Shown: positions 10,736 through 21,500, counted from the first letter of the stretch. The stretch: DNA of 64,000 nt from Wolfiporia cocos (GCA_029448655.1 JACCLO010000017.1:558001-622000), one strand, 5' to 3'. Notes: generated by a model from the sequence alone, not told the origin. Numbers and translations are program-made.

Positions 10736-12710
10736 TGGCGACGGTGGTGGCGGGGGCCGAGGGTCCTGCTGAGCTTGAGTCAGCCGTCACTTCTTCCCAG
10801 ATTGTTCGGGCACGATACGTCTTGCCATCCGCGGGGGGCGCCGAGTACGGCTTCTTGCCAGAAGCCTGTCCCTTTCCACTACCCGAAGGAGCAGCCGTGG
10901 TCTTTCCAGACGCGGCAGCTGCATCCTTCGCCCTTTGTTGCTCGGCCCGCTGAGCGGCAGGCACGAATGTTCCCGCGGCCTTGTCTGCCGCAAGCTTAGG
11001 ACACTTGTTGAAGTAGTGTCCTGTCTGCTTGCAGTATGTGCAGACGGCGTTGGTGGTGTCGGCGGGGGCTTTGGCGGGCGCCTTTCCCTTGTCCTTTTTC
11101 TTCTCCGACTTCTTTGCAGAAGCGGAGGACGTCTCCTTCTTTTCGGCAGGTGCCGGGTCCTTCTTGCCGGCCTTCTCGAAGATTGAGCCCTTGATCTTGT
11201 CTGGATATGACGTTTGATACATTTCCAGAGCGAAGTCGATGAGGGGCTCAATGTCGGTCGGGGCCTTGAAGAAAGGGGTTTTGCCGAGGACGTTTAAGGT
11301 GTCCTTGACCTTTTCAGGGAGAGTCTCGGTGAATTCCCACACCAGAGTCTCGTTGGCGGTTTCGGAGAGTCGGCCGAGGGTGCGGAATCGTTCGCAGTAA
11401 TTGAAATAGTTAGATTCTGCCAGTTCCTTGCCCTTCGTGCCGTAGTAGCCGCGAATTTCCTTCTTCGCGATCTCCTTATCCGTCATTTTCCCATATTGCA
11501 CCATTACTGATTTGGTGAAGTCCTCCCAGGTGCCGAGAGGTTCACCGTTTCCTGCCTTCTTGATGAGAGGCGAGAAAAACTTGTATGCGTCCCCTGTGAC
11601 GCGGAAGAGGGCCGTGGTGATACGGTCATGGTCATCATAGACCCTGAGCGTACCGAAGTACAGGCCCATCTTCTCCACCCATTCCTGTGCAGTCACCTTT
11701 CCAGATGACCCAGAGAATTCGGGGGGAGGGGGAATTTTCAGGTTTTGAGGCAGACCTGGAATCTGCGGGGCGACGGCTGCTGCAGCAGCGGCTGCGGCTT
11801 GTGCGGCGGCAGCGGCCTCGGCTGCTCTGGCTTGAGCATGACCGGGGGCCGGTGCCGGGTCTTCCGGGGGCGTGCGGACACCGGGAGGGTTGGGAACGGA
11901 GGGATTCTTGCGAATCCTCCGGAGTTCCTCGTCCACCTTCTCCATGCGCTCAGCGAACGCATCCTCGAGGTCGTCAAGGCGGTTCCGGTAGTCCTTCCGG
12001 AGGTCTTTCTCCATTGCGGAGAACTTGGCGGTGTACTCCTGTCGGAGTTCCTTGCCGAGGTCCACCATGGTGGACAGTACCTCGTTGCGGACCGAATTGA
12101 CCGCTTCGTGTAGCTCGTCTTGGGCCTTTTGTTCGATGGCCCTGGATTGCCCAACCAGGGAGTCGATTCTGCCGTGGATTCGCTCCAGGCGAGCGTGCAC
12201 CATTCGACCGAGGGTGTCAGTGGTGTCGTGGGAGATGGCCGCACTTCGTTGTACGGCGGCGTCGATGATCGGCCCATGTAGGGACCCATCCACCTTGTGG
12301 TGTTCCTCCTCGGGGAGGTACGCCTTGAGTTGGTTTTCGACCACGGCGTTGGTCTGCCGTATTGGTCCGGAGAACTCCATTTCCAGAGTGGTGGCGGGCC
12401 CGATTGGGCGGGTGCGACGAGCCGGGGGATAACCGGCAATGGGGGTGCCTGGGCGTGTACCCATGGGGTTGGTCGGAGAGTCCCTTTGCGGGGGAACGAA
12501 CTCCTGTACGTCTTCTTCCTCTTCCTCTTCCTCTTCCTCGCTTAGGTGCTCCAGTGTCACCAGTTGCTGAGTTCCCGAGGGACCAGCTACCGGTGTCACC
12601 GGGCCTTCTGAGCGGAGGCGCATCTTGCGGGGGGCGAGAGGAGTGCTGACGGAGGAGGTGGAGGACATTGTGAATCTGTTTGTGACGAATGTTAGTTTCC
12701 GGTTACTCAT
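10677..12710 (-). CDS. gag: gypsy-1a Gag
   Basis: 677 residues, forming the capsid and nucleocapsid of the intracellular particle. Seen in order: a Ser/Thr-rich N-terminus, a run of Glu, a long charged helical (coiled-coil-like) stretch at about 180-265, an Ala tract, a capsid-type region with WVEKMGLYF and FTETLPEKVKDTL, a Lys/Ala-rich linker, and one CCHC zinc knuckle CTYCKQTGHYFNKC about 120 residues from the end. The first ATG is at 12710; an alternative Met lies about 14 codons further in. The ORF is intact. Pol overlaps its last 59 bases in the +1 frame, suggesting programmed +1 frameshifting or re-initiation (inference). Confidence 0.93.
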   Translation of the reverse strand: MSNRKLTFVTNRFTMSSTSSVSTPLAPRKMRLRSEGPVTPVAGPSGTQQLVTLEHLSEEEEEEEEEDVQEFVPPQRDSPTNPMGTRPGTPIAGYPPARRTRPIGPATTLEMEFSGPIRQTNAVVENQLKAYLPEEEHHKVDGSLHGPIIDAAVQRSAAISHDTTDTLGRMVHARLERIHGRIDSLVGQSRAIEQKAQDELHEAVNSVRNEVLSTMVDLGKELRQEYTAKFSAMEKDLRKDYRNRLDDLEDAFAERMEKVDEELRRIRKNPSVPNPPGVRTPPEDPAPAPGHAQARAAEAAAAAQAAAAAAAAVAPQIPGLPQNLKIPPPPEFSGSSGKVTAQEWVEKMGLYFGTLRVYDDHDRITTALFRVTGDAYKFFSPLIKKAGNGEPLGTWEDFTKSVMVQYGKMTDKEIAKKEIRGYYGTKGKELAESNYFNYCERFRTLGRLSETANETLVWEFTETLPEKVKDTLNVLGKTPFFKAPTDIEPLIDFALEMYQTSYPDKIKGSIFEKAGKKDPAPAEKKETSSASAKKSEKKKDKGKAPAKAPADTTNAVCTYCKQTGHYFNKCPKLAADKAAGTFVPAAQRAEQQRAKDAAAASGKTTAAPSGSGKGQASGKKPYSAPPADGKTYRARTIWEEVTADSSSAGPSAPATTVANVGTISVPLAPTTRLEDVL

Positions 12711-12813
12711 TGTCTTAGATTCTTTTAAGAAGGGATTGGTTTCGAAAGCTGCAACTTTCGTTATAGATCACACTCGCACTCTATTTCAGAGTTAAAAGAT
12801 GATAGTATTTCTA

Positions 12814-13713
12814 CTATACAATCGCGAGTATATCCTCTTCTACCGAAGTAGTTGAGGGCCCTGCCACCTTGTCAGGTGGTGTTACACCGAAGGCAAAAGT
12901 AATTTGTAGCGCTACGCATTCTGCTACGATACGAGCCAAGTCCGTACGCCAATCCAAAAAGGAAATATTGCCGAGTTGTTTGCAATACTTTTTCATAATT
13001 CTCCAGTCTCTATTGGTGATCCTCCCCCGTCTCGCTCTATCCTTCACGTTATCCACCAAGTCCTCCAATTCTACTACCATAGTATGGAAACGCATGTCGT
13101 TTTCCATATGGAAGCCTGGGTAATTAGGGGGATGGTTGGCGAGAGGAGTGAGACGAGTGAGAGTGCCTTCTAGCATGGGAATAACTTGGTCGCATGCTTG
13201 GAGAGGCTTCTTCTTCCCGAAGACGAGGGAAGGGTCGAGAATCTTGTGGTTGGCCGGAACGGATGGTCCGGCCACCGGGCTGGAGAGACGGAGGGCCAGT
13301 GAAGAAGCTGCTTGCTTGGCTTCCTTGGCGGCTTGTTTGGCGGCGATTCGCTTATTCAGCTTGTCGCGGGCGAGCTTGAGCTTGTTGAGTTCGCGGAGTT
13401 CGATTAGGTTCTCCATGGCGGTAATGGAAGCGGCTAGCTTCTCTTCCTCTGTCCAGATTCGCTTGGCGAGTGGAACTGGCTTGGGAGGTCGAGGAGCGGG
13501 TTTCCCAGCCTCAGCGATGTGCTTTGGCATGTGGACGGGAATCTCCCAAAGATGGAGCTTCCCGGTGTAGTCTTCCTTTACAGGAAGCGTGTAAGTGACG
13601 TCCTCTGCCCGAGGAATGTCGGCGGTGTCGATGCGGCTGAGAAGGGACCGCTTCGCCGGTTTGACGTAAGGGGCAGTGGAGGAGCCACGGGTGCGACGGG
13701 TAACGCGGGGCAT
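12814..13713 (-). CDS. ORF0 of gypsy-1a: unrecognised protein encoded upstream of gag
   Basis: 299 residues starting MPRVTRRTRGSS. An in-frame ATG eight codons upstream (13737) is not conserved in gypsy-1b, so the start at 13713 is preferred. The N-terminus is basic and Pro-rich. The middle (about 100-145) is a Lys/Ala/Glu-rich probable coiled coil (KLARDKLNKRIAAKQAAKEA). The C-terminal half looks all-helical (MENDMRFHTMVVELEDLVDN..DWRIMKKYCKQLG). I recognise no enzymatic motif, zinc knuckle or membrane segment. It is intact in both gypsy-1 copies, and a protein of similar size and layout occupies the same place in gypsy-2, which argues that it is a real, selected gene. It could be a structural or assembly factor (speculative). 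Confidence 0.8.
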   Translation of the reverse strand: MPRVTRRTRGSSTAPYVKPAKRSLLSRIDTADIPRAEDVTYTLPVKEDYTGKLHLWEIPVHMPKHIAEAGKPAPRPPKPVPLAKRIWTEEEKLAASITAMENLIELRELNKLKLARDKLNKRIAAKQAAKEAKQAASSLALRLSSPVAGPSVPANHKILDPSLVFGKKKPLQACDQVIPMLEGTLTRLTPLANHPPNYPGFHMENDMRFHTMVVELEDLVDNVKDRARRGRITNRDWRIMKKYCKQLGNISFLDWRTDLARIVAECVALQITFAFGVTPPDKVAGPSTTSVEEDILAIV

Positions 13714-14758
13714 GATTCTAGAAAGTGCAGCTTTCATGAGAAACGAAGTTTCCCAGTGGTACGTCCAAGAACAGGAATAAAAGGGATTATGTAAGGTAGG
13801 GTAGTGGACTCCTTTTCAGGAGCAAAGAAGGTGTACTACGGGGCATAATTACTCTTATGTTGCGCGCAAACCCTGTGCCGAGATGGCGCGGATATTCGCA
13901 TGACCCTAACGGTCAGAGGCGCCGACTCCAGGGGTAGAGTTGCTGACTGCCAGGCCGGTTCCTGGGTCAGATGATTGGGATTCGGATACACGACACCGCC
14001 CCGGAGGGACGATGCCGGAAAGTGGCTGGGATTTTACATCCCTTAGCCTGTCCATGCTTCAACAATGAGGTTGCCGTCTGTAGCCACATGGGTGTCACAT
14101 CAGGGCTAAAAAACCACTGTCGATCTAAGATCGCGAGACAGCAGCGCTCCACATCTCGAAGGAGTGGGCCACGCGCTTCTCTTCCAATGGGGCCCCAAAT
14201 CCGTTTGACCCATGCTCGCACGCCGAGCTGCCCGGAGGACTTATGCTATTGGCTACCGCGAGTGACCTATGGCAGGGTGGTTTTTTACGTCACCCCCCTC
14301 ACTGCTTTTCCCATAACGGGTTCAAAGCAGGTCCCTTACGCCTGGGAGGCGGCTTTGGAAAATTCCCATGCCATCATAATGATGACCCTATGGATAGTGA
14401 TGGGGCGCTGAACAACGCTTGCCATGACAGGGGGTTGGGCGCACACAGGCAGACCGTCCCCTTTTCTCCACAGGCGGGTCTTAACCGCGCATAGTCCAAG
14501 CTTGTCAGCGAGGACCATGTCTCCTTGACCCTGGAGTCCGGGTTAGGTAGGCCTCCTGCCTAAAAAGGCGGTGTGGCTTCCCTGGTTGCCAATCCTCTGC
14601 CGAGGATGGCGATGTATCCCCCAGATCTCAACTATCACCCCAATCGCCTTGTCAGGCAGAAAGGGATGTGCGCAGCAACAAGTAATAGCCCCTGTAGGAT
14701 AGAAACCCAGACCCAAGCGCAAGCGCAAGGGCGGGGGTAGGGGGGAGATTTGTTCTTA
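13714..14758 (-). other. gypsy-1a 5' untranslated leader
   Basis: About 1 kb between the primer site and ORF0 without a conserved frame. It is nearly identical to the leader of gypsy-1b (37652-38696). The length suggests packaging or translation-control structures, which I cannot show from sequence alone. Confidence 0.75.
14746..14756 (-). promoter_or_regulatory. Self-priming primer-binding site of gypsy-1a
   Basis: The minus strand reads AGAACAAATCT two bases after the 5' LTR end, not the TGG expected for a tRNA 3'-CCA primer. Its exact complement AGATTTGTTCT (minus strand of 14881-14891) lies inside the LTR, 34 bases downstream of a TATATAAG box (14918-14925), i.e. at the expected RNA 5' end. 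This matches Tf1-type self-priming. Confidence 0.8.
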
Positions 14759-15457
14759 TGACACAGACTAGACTGTGGGACTCACACTATAACCTTGTAA
14801 GCGACTTGAAGATGTTGCAGAAGGTTGGTGAGGAGGCTAGTGGGCGCAAGCAGAGATGGTATGTAACTGTGCGAATGCAGAGAACAAATCTAAGGCTTAT
14901 CCGCAGTGATAGCCCTACTTATATACATGCTTTGTTTGGTTACTCGAAGAGGAGCCAAACAGTTAGACGGTCTGTGCGCAGACATAACTAATACAGCTAA
15001 GTCGTAAACTACAATAGACCATGTGCGCCGGTAATGGCCGCACCAGTAAGAACGTTTGTTTGGACCGTAGGTCCGTGTTGTGGAAGTGGCTGTAGCTACG
15101 TTAGTAAGCCATGCATGTGATTCTTATATACCGGTATCGGGATATGAGTAATCGTAAGGGCATTGGCATGTGATAACGAGCGGGCCGCTTATCCAATTGT
15201 ACTGACATAGCCCGGTATCGGGATATGAGTAAGGCGCGTGACACCGGAGGTTAGTCCGCTGAGTCATTGACGCGTACGGGCGTATTATGTACGTGTTGTT
15301 ATGACAGGTGGACGTATACCGCGTTGTGTACGTGTTGTTTGGTTGCGTGTACGTGTAGACGGGCGCTTAGCAGCGTAAACGTCTACAAGGTCGTAGAAAT
15401 ACCAGATAAATAGGTAAAAATACGGGAAAAATAGTGGCATGTCCCAAATCTGTGACA
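14759..15457 (-). repeat. gypsy-1a 5' LTR with promoter
   Basis: 699 bp, TG..CA ended, minus orientation. It contains TATATAAG (14918-14925) and the self-priming RNA start at 14891. It abuts the target duplication CCCCG at 15458. Confidence 0.96.
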
Positions 15458-15606
15458 CCCCGGGCAAGCCCCAGGCCGGGCCGGGCCAAGCCGTGGGCCG
15501 TCAATGGGGGCCCGGCCTGAGGTTTTGAAAAGCCAAGGCCGTCCAAAGCCAGGCCAAAGCCGGGGCTTTTGAGCCGGGCCGGGCCTGGCACATCACTAAC
15601 TGTCCC

Positions 15607-15728
15607 CTCAAGAGAAGCCAAAAAATAACGCAACAACCAACTACACACATAAAGAGCTGTGTGTGGCAATCACATTGCCCGTTGCAGTGGGTGCGGTGAA
15701 GGTCAGCATATGGCTAGTAGTCGGTCTC
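15607..15728. other. Short unassigned segment between MITE and gypsy-2
   Basis: About 120 bases between the MITE's target duplication and the gypsy-2 LTR. It shows no gene and does not resemble the gypsy-3 coding sequence that flanks gypsy-2 on the other side. Confidence 0.6.
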
Positions 15729-16347
15729 TAACACAAGATAACAACTCACTAGTTATTCTTGAGGGTTTGCTGGTTAGGCGAAGAGTAGTAGCTGTTAAGC
15801 AGGATACCACACGAGTGTTACTCGATAGTATGAATGCAATGAATAGAACTGAGGCAATAGCGCTCAGCAAGGCTAGTATATATACATGATAAATAAGACC
15901 CCTAACACTACGTATTAGGTAATACAATGTCCGTATTCGTACGTACAAGTCCCCAGATACCTAAGTACTGAGTAATACGCGATAAATACATATGCCGATC
16001 AAAACCGGGATATAGAAAGGCGGCATAGGCCGCACGAATAGCGTTTTGCGCTCTTGTCATTACAAAGACGGGGCGTGACCAAAGCCCGGTCTGCTGACGT
16101 TTATACGCTGACTGCTTCCGGACAGAATGTCCGATTGGCTAGAACTAAACATGTGACCGATGGTAACTACTAGTGATAAGATAAGACCGTCGTTACGGGA
16201 GATAACGCGGCCATCATTCGGCACGTATGTAACCGTTGACTTATGAACCGGATAAGCTAGTTATTGGTCTAGAAAGTCGTAGATAATTCGTAGAATTGCC
16301 GGAAAAATAGTAAGAAATATAGGGAAACTAGGAGAATTCTTGTGACA
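15729..16347 (-). repeat. gypsy-2 3' LTR
   Basis: 619 bp, matched to 26632-27251 with numerous substitutions, many of them C/T or G/A at CpG sites. Its inner side carries the polypurine tract. Confidence 0.93.
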
Positions 16348-16350
16348 TTA

Positions 16351-16365
16351 CCCCCCCCCCCCCCC
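16351..16365 (-). promoter_or_regulatory. gypsy-2 polypurine tract expanded to G15
   Basis: A run of 15 C on the plus strand (15 G in the element sense), followed by TAA and the LTR start TGTCACAAG. This is the position of the plus-strand primer; other elements here have only 5-7 G at this place. Confidence 0.7.
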
Positions 16366-16647
16366 TTAGATTTCAACGACCCCGTTGAGAGTAGAAGTTG
16401 TGCTAGAGCCCATTGAAGGGTTAGTCTTTACGATTTTTCCACTTTTATCGTCCTGTCGATCCAAAACCTTGTGTACCGCGCATGGTTGGTTTGTTGAACT
16501 GCTCGTTGTAGGGCCCACTTCCATGTAGGTGAGGTCGAATTTCTTTTTCGAACTTCTCCTTTGTCATGGACTCCTGTATTTCGGGCGTGATTGCTACTTC
16601 GCAGATTAACTGCGCAATTCTGTCGCCTTTCTTTACTTGGTACGGGT

Positions 16648-17195
16648 TGTCACAGACTTTCTCTATGCAGGTCTGGACTCCCTCGCTATAGGACGCACGC
16701 GCGGCGCTAGGCGTACGCCGCGTCTCTGCGCTGTAGCCACCTCCGGCGTCTCCCAGTTATTGCAGGTCACCTGGTCGCCTGGTTAGCGCTGTAGGGTAGC
16801 GCGCGCCTCAGGTACCGTCACTTATGGTCACATTGTTACATGACTCGTTACCTAGCACATGACCCATTAGATAGCGGTGCACAGACCACTACTTTAGGGC
16901 GGTCTCGGTAGTATACACAAGCATGTATATAATACGACGAGATGCGGGCTTACACCCCATCTCTCAGATTCTCGACAATGGTGTATAACCCTTTCTCGCT
17001 TATTGCTGTGTGATCTACTGGCCCGGGGCCCATATCTCGTCTACCTTGTCTGTGAGCCGCCGCTGCCATCTCGACGTATGACATGCGTGCATGAGCCTCT
17101 GCGTTCAGCGCTGGCGCGGTGCCTTGTAGCCTCGATTGTAGGCCTGTATGGATCCCCCTGAGCCCAGGGGTCGCACAGACAGTGAGTCTGTGTCA
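16648..17195 (+). repeat. TRIM-C 5' LTR
   Basis: 548 bp, with TATATAAT from 16926 and the predicted RNA start at 16959, 33 bases downstream. A diverged relative exists as a solo LTR at 55370-55920. Confidence 0.95.
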
Positions 17196-17975
17196 TAATC
17201 TGAGAGATATCTTACCTCCCCTCCGGCGCCACCTGCGCTGGGGCCGAGGGTTCTCCACGTACAGGGTGCCATGGCAACGCGGCGGGGCAGCCTCTGGTAG
17301 AAGCACCAGAGGTCCGTAGTCTTACGAGCCCCCACGAAGCGTTACACCAGGCGAAGTACCCGTACGGAGTGAGCAAGCAAGACCGCCCCCTTTCGAACGC
17401 AAGGTAGAAGGGGTCGACCGACGTAAGCCCCGTTTGAGGACCCGCCGCCGTCACCCCTGCAAAGGGAATGCGCGCGCGTGTGGAGGTCTAGGGCAGTCCG
17501 GCCACTTACCCCTGGGCGGCAGGGTATCACCAAGAACTGATGATCAGTGGGTATGCGAAGGAACCCGCAAGGGTCTCCAACCCCACACCGACGATCACGA
17601 AGGTCAGAAAGCAATCCACCACGACAGACTATCGAATACCAACGAGCGAACCACATACCCCGAGGTCGGTGGGCCACGCGTAGCTATGTCGGCGCAAGTC
17701 ATGAACTTTGACATGTACCAATACGCTCACCGCTGGCGCGCCTCGCCAACTCACGTCGTGGGATGTAAGGAAACAGGGATGGTCGGTTTGCTCCCAATGT
17801 CTCCTGAAGGCTAGCTCACTTCGCTCCACCACCGGCGGACGGACCGTGCTCCTGGATGCTCCCCATCCTCCGCGAAGAAGGAATGGGCCTCGAGTCAAAC
17901 AAGCAACCAAGGTAGCGAGCGTCGTAGGATTCAAGGTAGAACGTCAGGGACGACGTTTTTCGAGAGGGGGGGTAA
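17196..17975 (+). other. TRIM-C internal region, non-coding
   Basis: 780 bp. The open frames are short, overlap on both strands and show no retroelement motif that I trust. Confidence 0.7.
17197..17208 (+). promoter_or_regulatory. Self-priming primer-binding site of TRIM-C
   Basis: AATCTGAGAGAT, one base after the LTR. Its exact 12-base complement ATCTCTCAGATT is in the LTR at 16959-16970, 33 bases after the TATA box start at 16926. Confidence 0.8.
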
Positions 17976-18523
17976 TGTCACAGACTTTCTCTATGCAGGT
18001 CTGGACTCCCTCGCTATAGGACGCACGCGCGGCGCTAGGCGTACGCCGCGTCTCTGCGCTGTAGCCACCTCCGGCGTCTCCCAGTTATTGCAGGTCACCT
18101 GGTCGCCTGGTTAGTGCTGTAGGGTAGCGCGCGCCTCAGGTACCGTCACTTATGGTCACATTGTTACATGACTCGTTACCTAGCACATGACCCATTAGAT
18201 AGCGGTGCACAGACCACTACTTTAGGGCGGTCTCGGTAGTATACACAAGCATGTATATAATACGACGAGATGCGGGCTTACACCCCATCTCTCAGATTCT
18301 CGACAATGGTGTATAACCCTTTCTCGCTTATTGCTGTGTGATCTACTGGCCCGGGGCCCATATCTCGTCTACCTTGTCTGTGAGCCGCCGCTGCCATCTC
18401 GACGTATGACATGCGTGCATGAGCCTCTGCGTTCAGCGCTGGCGCGGTGCCTTGTAGCCTCGATTGTAGGCCTGTATGGATCCCCCTGAGCCCAGGGGTC
18501 GCACAGACAGTGAGTCTGTGTCA
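17976..18523 (+). repeat. TRIM-C 3' LTR
   Basis: 548 bp, nearly identical to 16648-17195. It is followed by the target duplication CGGGT and gypsy-2 pol. Confidence 0.95.
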
Positions 18524-21500
18524 CGGGTCTCCGGTGAGGTTCATCAACATGACAAAGACTTCTCCGCGGTAATCATGGTCTATTACACCTGCAAGGACAT
18601 CGATGCCCTTTTCCGCAAGTCCAGACCTTGGCGCTATCCGACCATATGTTCCATATGGAACTTTGATGCGAATATCTGTGGGGACCGAAGCGGATTTCCA
18701 TGAATTAATCAGGATATCCTGTGTGGCATACAGGTCGTAGCCGATTGCATCGGTTGTTCCCCTGGTCGGTAGTTTGCCATTGACTCCTACTTCGATTTCC
18801 AAGTCTTCGTTGAACTCAACGTCGGAATGTACCCATTGTCCTGTAAAGGGGTCGCGCTTGTAGTACACTTTCGGTTGTGTTGGGTCGACATCGTCTTGAT
18901 ATTGGGGCCAGTCATCGGGCCAGACACATGTGTCCGAATCCCAATCTGGCGAGTCAGGGTCGAAGACGGCTACTGTCTGCCGTGTTCCGCCGAGTCTAGT
19001 TGATCGGCGAAGGGGTTGATTCGGGTCGGTACTAAGGGCTGAATATTTTGCCTTGTACTCGTCCAGTATCTCCTTAGCGTTAGCCAAGTGTTCCTCGATT
19101 TCCCACGCGTCCTCCGCAGGTCCGGTGCCTTTCCAATGGATAAGGTATTCCCACCGGCCGCGTCGGTTACGATGGTCGAGAATGGCTTCCACTTCCCATT
19201 CTTCCGGGTCTTCCATTTCCGTTGGCTTGTCAGCCGCAGGAGAATGACTCTTTTGACCTTTGATGGTTGATTCCTTGTACATGACCAGTTTTGAAGCATG
19301 GAACACAGGCGCGTCCATGTACACTTTGAACGTTACTGGTCCCAATTTTTCCGTGATTCGGAATGGGCCGATGTAGCGAGGGGCTAGACTTCTTTCGGTG
19401 TCTTGCCAACTTCGCACGTCCACGAGTACTCTGTCGCCCACTTTGAAAGGGACGACCTGCTTCTTTTGGTCATAGTACCAGGACCATCTTTCGGCTGCAA
19501 TTTTCATTGCCGCCTTAGCTTTTTCCTGTGCAGAGAACCGTGTGTTCGCAATTTCTACTAAGTCTTTGTTTCGACTCGGTTCGAAACTGCTTGGTCCTGC
19601 GATAGGATGACGACCTAATTCTACCAGGAACGGAGATTCCTTGGTAGTTTCGCTGGCTGCATTATTGTACGCAAATTCCGCTGTTGGCAGGAACTCCGAC
19701 CGGTTATCTTTTTGGTACGTATTGATGTAGCACCGTAGATACTGTTCGAGTATTTGGTTTACTCGTTCAGTTTGTCCATCTGCCTGCGGATGGTACGCAG
19801 TAGTCATCGACCTTTGAATTCCCAGCAGGGTGCACCATTCACCAAATAGTTTTGAGGCGAATTGTGTTCCTCTGTCCGATACTATCTGTTTTGGCAACCC
19901 ATGTAAGGGATATACCTTTTGATAGAGTATCGTAGCTAGGTCTTTCGTTGAGAAGGTATTTTCTATTGGGAAGAACCTTGCTCTTTTGGTCAACCGATCC
20001 ACTACGACCATGATTGCGTCATGCATTCCTGATGGGGGTAGCTGAGTAATCAGGTCTATTGTCACCACTTCCCACGGGCCTGACGGCACCGGTAAGGGTT
20101 GCAGGGGGCCGTACGGCTTCTGCGGGTGGTTCTTCATACGTTGGCATGTGTCGCATCCGTCTACGTATTTTTTGACGTAAACGAACATTCCGGGCCACCA
20201 ATAGTTGCGGCTTAGCAATTTGTACGTCTTGTAGCGTCCGAAATGCCCAGCTGACTTGTGATCGTGATGATACTCGACCACTTGCCGTCTGATATCCGCT
20301 GGTGTAGCTGGAACGTAGACTTTGCCTCTTTGGAGGAGTAACCCTCCTTCGTAGTTCCATTCTGATAGGTCTTTTTTGAATTCACGAGGGCCGGATGAGA
20401 GCAGCTCCTTGTAGTCTTTTGTGACCTTGTCGTCTAGCAATGCTTTGCGAATCTCTCGGAGTATCAATTCATCTTCCGATTGTGGGGCAGCATGGGAGGT
20501 ATCAAGAGCCATTGCCATGTACTCTTGCTCGAACCACTCAGGTTTCAGAAGAACCTGGTCGCGATTATCGAGATCCACCCCCTCCTCATGGTCTGGCCGC
20601 CTGGACAGAGGATCCGCGGTTAGCATTGTTTTGCCAGGTTTGTGCTTCATTTGGAAGTTGAAGCGTGAGAGGTACAGTGCCCAACGGGCTTGTCGTCTCG
20701 TCAGTTTTTGCGCCGTTTCGAAATAGGTCAGGTTTAGGTGATCCGACCATATCTCGAATTTTTCAGGGTGTCCCTCTAGGTAGTGTCGCCACTCCTCTAG
20801 GGCCCTGATGACAGCCAACATTTCCTTGTCGTAGATCTCGTAGTTCCTTTCTGGGGCACTTAGCGATTTGCTATAGTACGCCACGGGGTGGAATTTTTTA
20901 TCCGTAGGATCTAACTGAGATAGTACTGCTCCGGTAGCGAAGTCTGACGCATCTGTTTCTACGCGGAAAGGCTGATTGTGCGACGGGATTCGAAGCACGG
21001 GCGCTTTGGTAAATGCTTCCTTTAGGGTTTGGAAAGCATTTTCCTGCTCGGCGTCCCAATGCCAAGCTTCTGACTTTTTGGTCAGCATGGTGAGTGGTTT
21101 GGCTATTTTTGAGAAGCCTTCTATGAATCGCCTGTAGAAATTGGCAAATCCAAGGAAAGCTTGAACCTCTTTGACCTTAGTAGGTCTAGGCCAGTCCTGA
21201 ACTCCGGCGTACTTCTTTGGATCCATCATGATGTTTCCATCGGAAATGATCATTCCTAGGTATTCGATGGAGGATTGTTCAAAGAAGCACTTTTCGGGCT
21301 TTGCATACAAGTCCGAGTCCTTCAGGGTTTGGAGAACCCCTTTGGTAAGTCGCCGATGTTCCTCCATATCATTCCCGAAAATCAAGATGTCGTCTAGGTA
21401 GACAACCACCTTGCCGGTCCGAATGAATGGTGCGAGGATAGAGTTCATCATCGCTTGGAACGTTGCGGGGGCATTGCAGAAACCGAAATACATTACCGTT

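Larger units (their letters stand above)
5463..15457 (-). mobile_element. gypsy-1a: full-length Ty3/gypsy chromodomain LTR retrotransposon (minus)
   Basis: It is bounded by two 699-bp LTRs and the 5-bp target duplication CCCCG (5458-5462 and 15458-15462). Order on the minus strand: 5' LTR, about 1 kb leader, ORF0, gag, pol, and dUTPase in a shifted frame, then a G-rich polypurine tract (minus GAGGGGGTAAT) against the 3' LTR. The two LTRs differ at one position that I noticed (5981 T versus 15277 C), so the insertion is young. It landed in the GC-rich arm of the hAT-like MITE. Its near-identical sister is gypsy-1b. A single missing base near 6687 separates the dUTPase from pol. Confidence 0.97.
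4985..15598. mobile_element. hAT-like non-autonomous DNA transposon (MITE), about 614 bp, split by gypsy-1a
   Basis: The left end TAGTGATGTGCCAGGCCCGG (4985 on) is a perfect inverted match over 21 bases to the right end at 15578-15598. Both ends are flanked by the same 8 bases, ACTGTCCC (4977-4984 and 15599-15606). TAG-type ends and an 8-bp target duplication are hallmarks of hAT elements. Removing the gypsy-1a insertion with one copy of its duplication (10,000 bp) leaves about 614 bp. These consist of GC-rich GGGCCGGGCC-type arms around an AT-rich core (about 5115-5445). No transposase frame is present, so it needed an enzyme supplied in trans. Confidence 0.85.
16648..18523 (+). mobile_element. 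TRIM-C: small non-autonomous LTR retrotransposon inside the gypsy-2 dUTPase
   Basis: Two 548-bp LTRs (16648-17195 and 17976-18523) start TGTCACAGACTTTCT and end GAGTCTGTGTCA. They differ at one base that I noticed (16787 C versus 18115 T). The target duplication is CGGGT (16643-16647 and 18524-18528). The orientation is plus, given by a primer site after the first LTR and the polypurine tract GAGAGGGGGGGTAA before the second. The 780-bp inside has no gag or pol frame, so proteins must come from another element. Confidence 0.95.

Noticed and set aside
17212..17454. RT-like TPYGYFAWCNASWGLV on the minus strand of the TRIM-C interior
   Set aside because: Antisense to the element's orientation, no YxDD or other RT blocks follow, and the frame ends shortly after.
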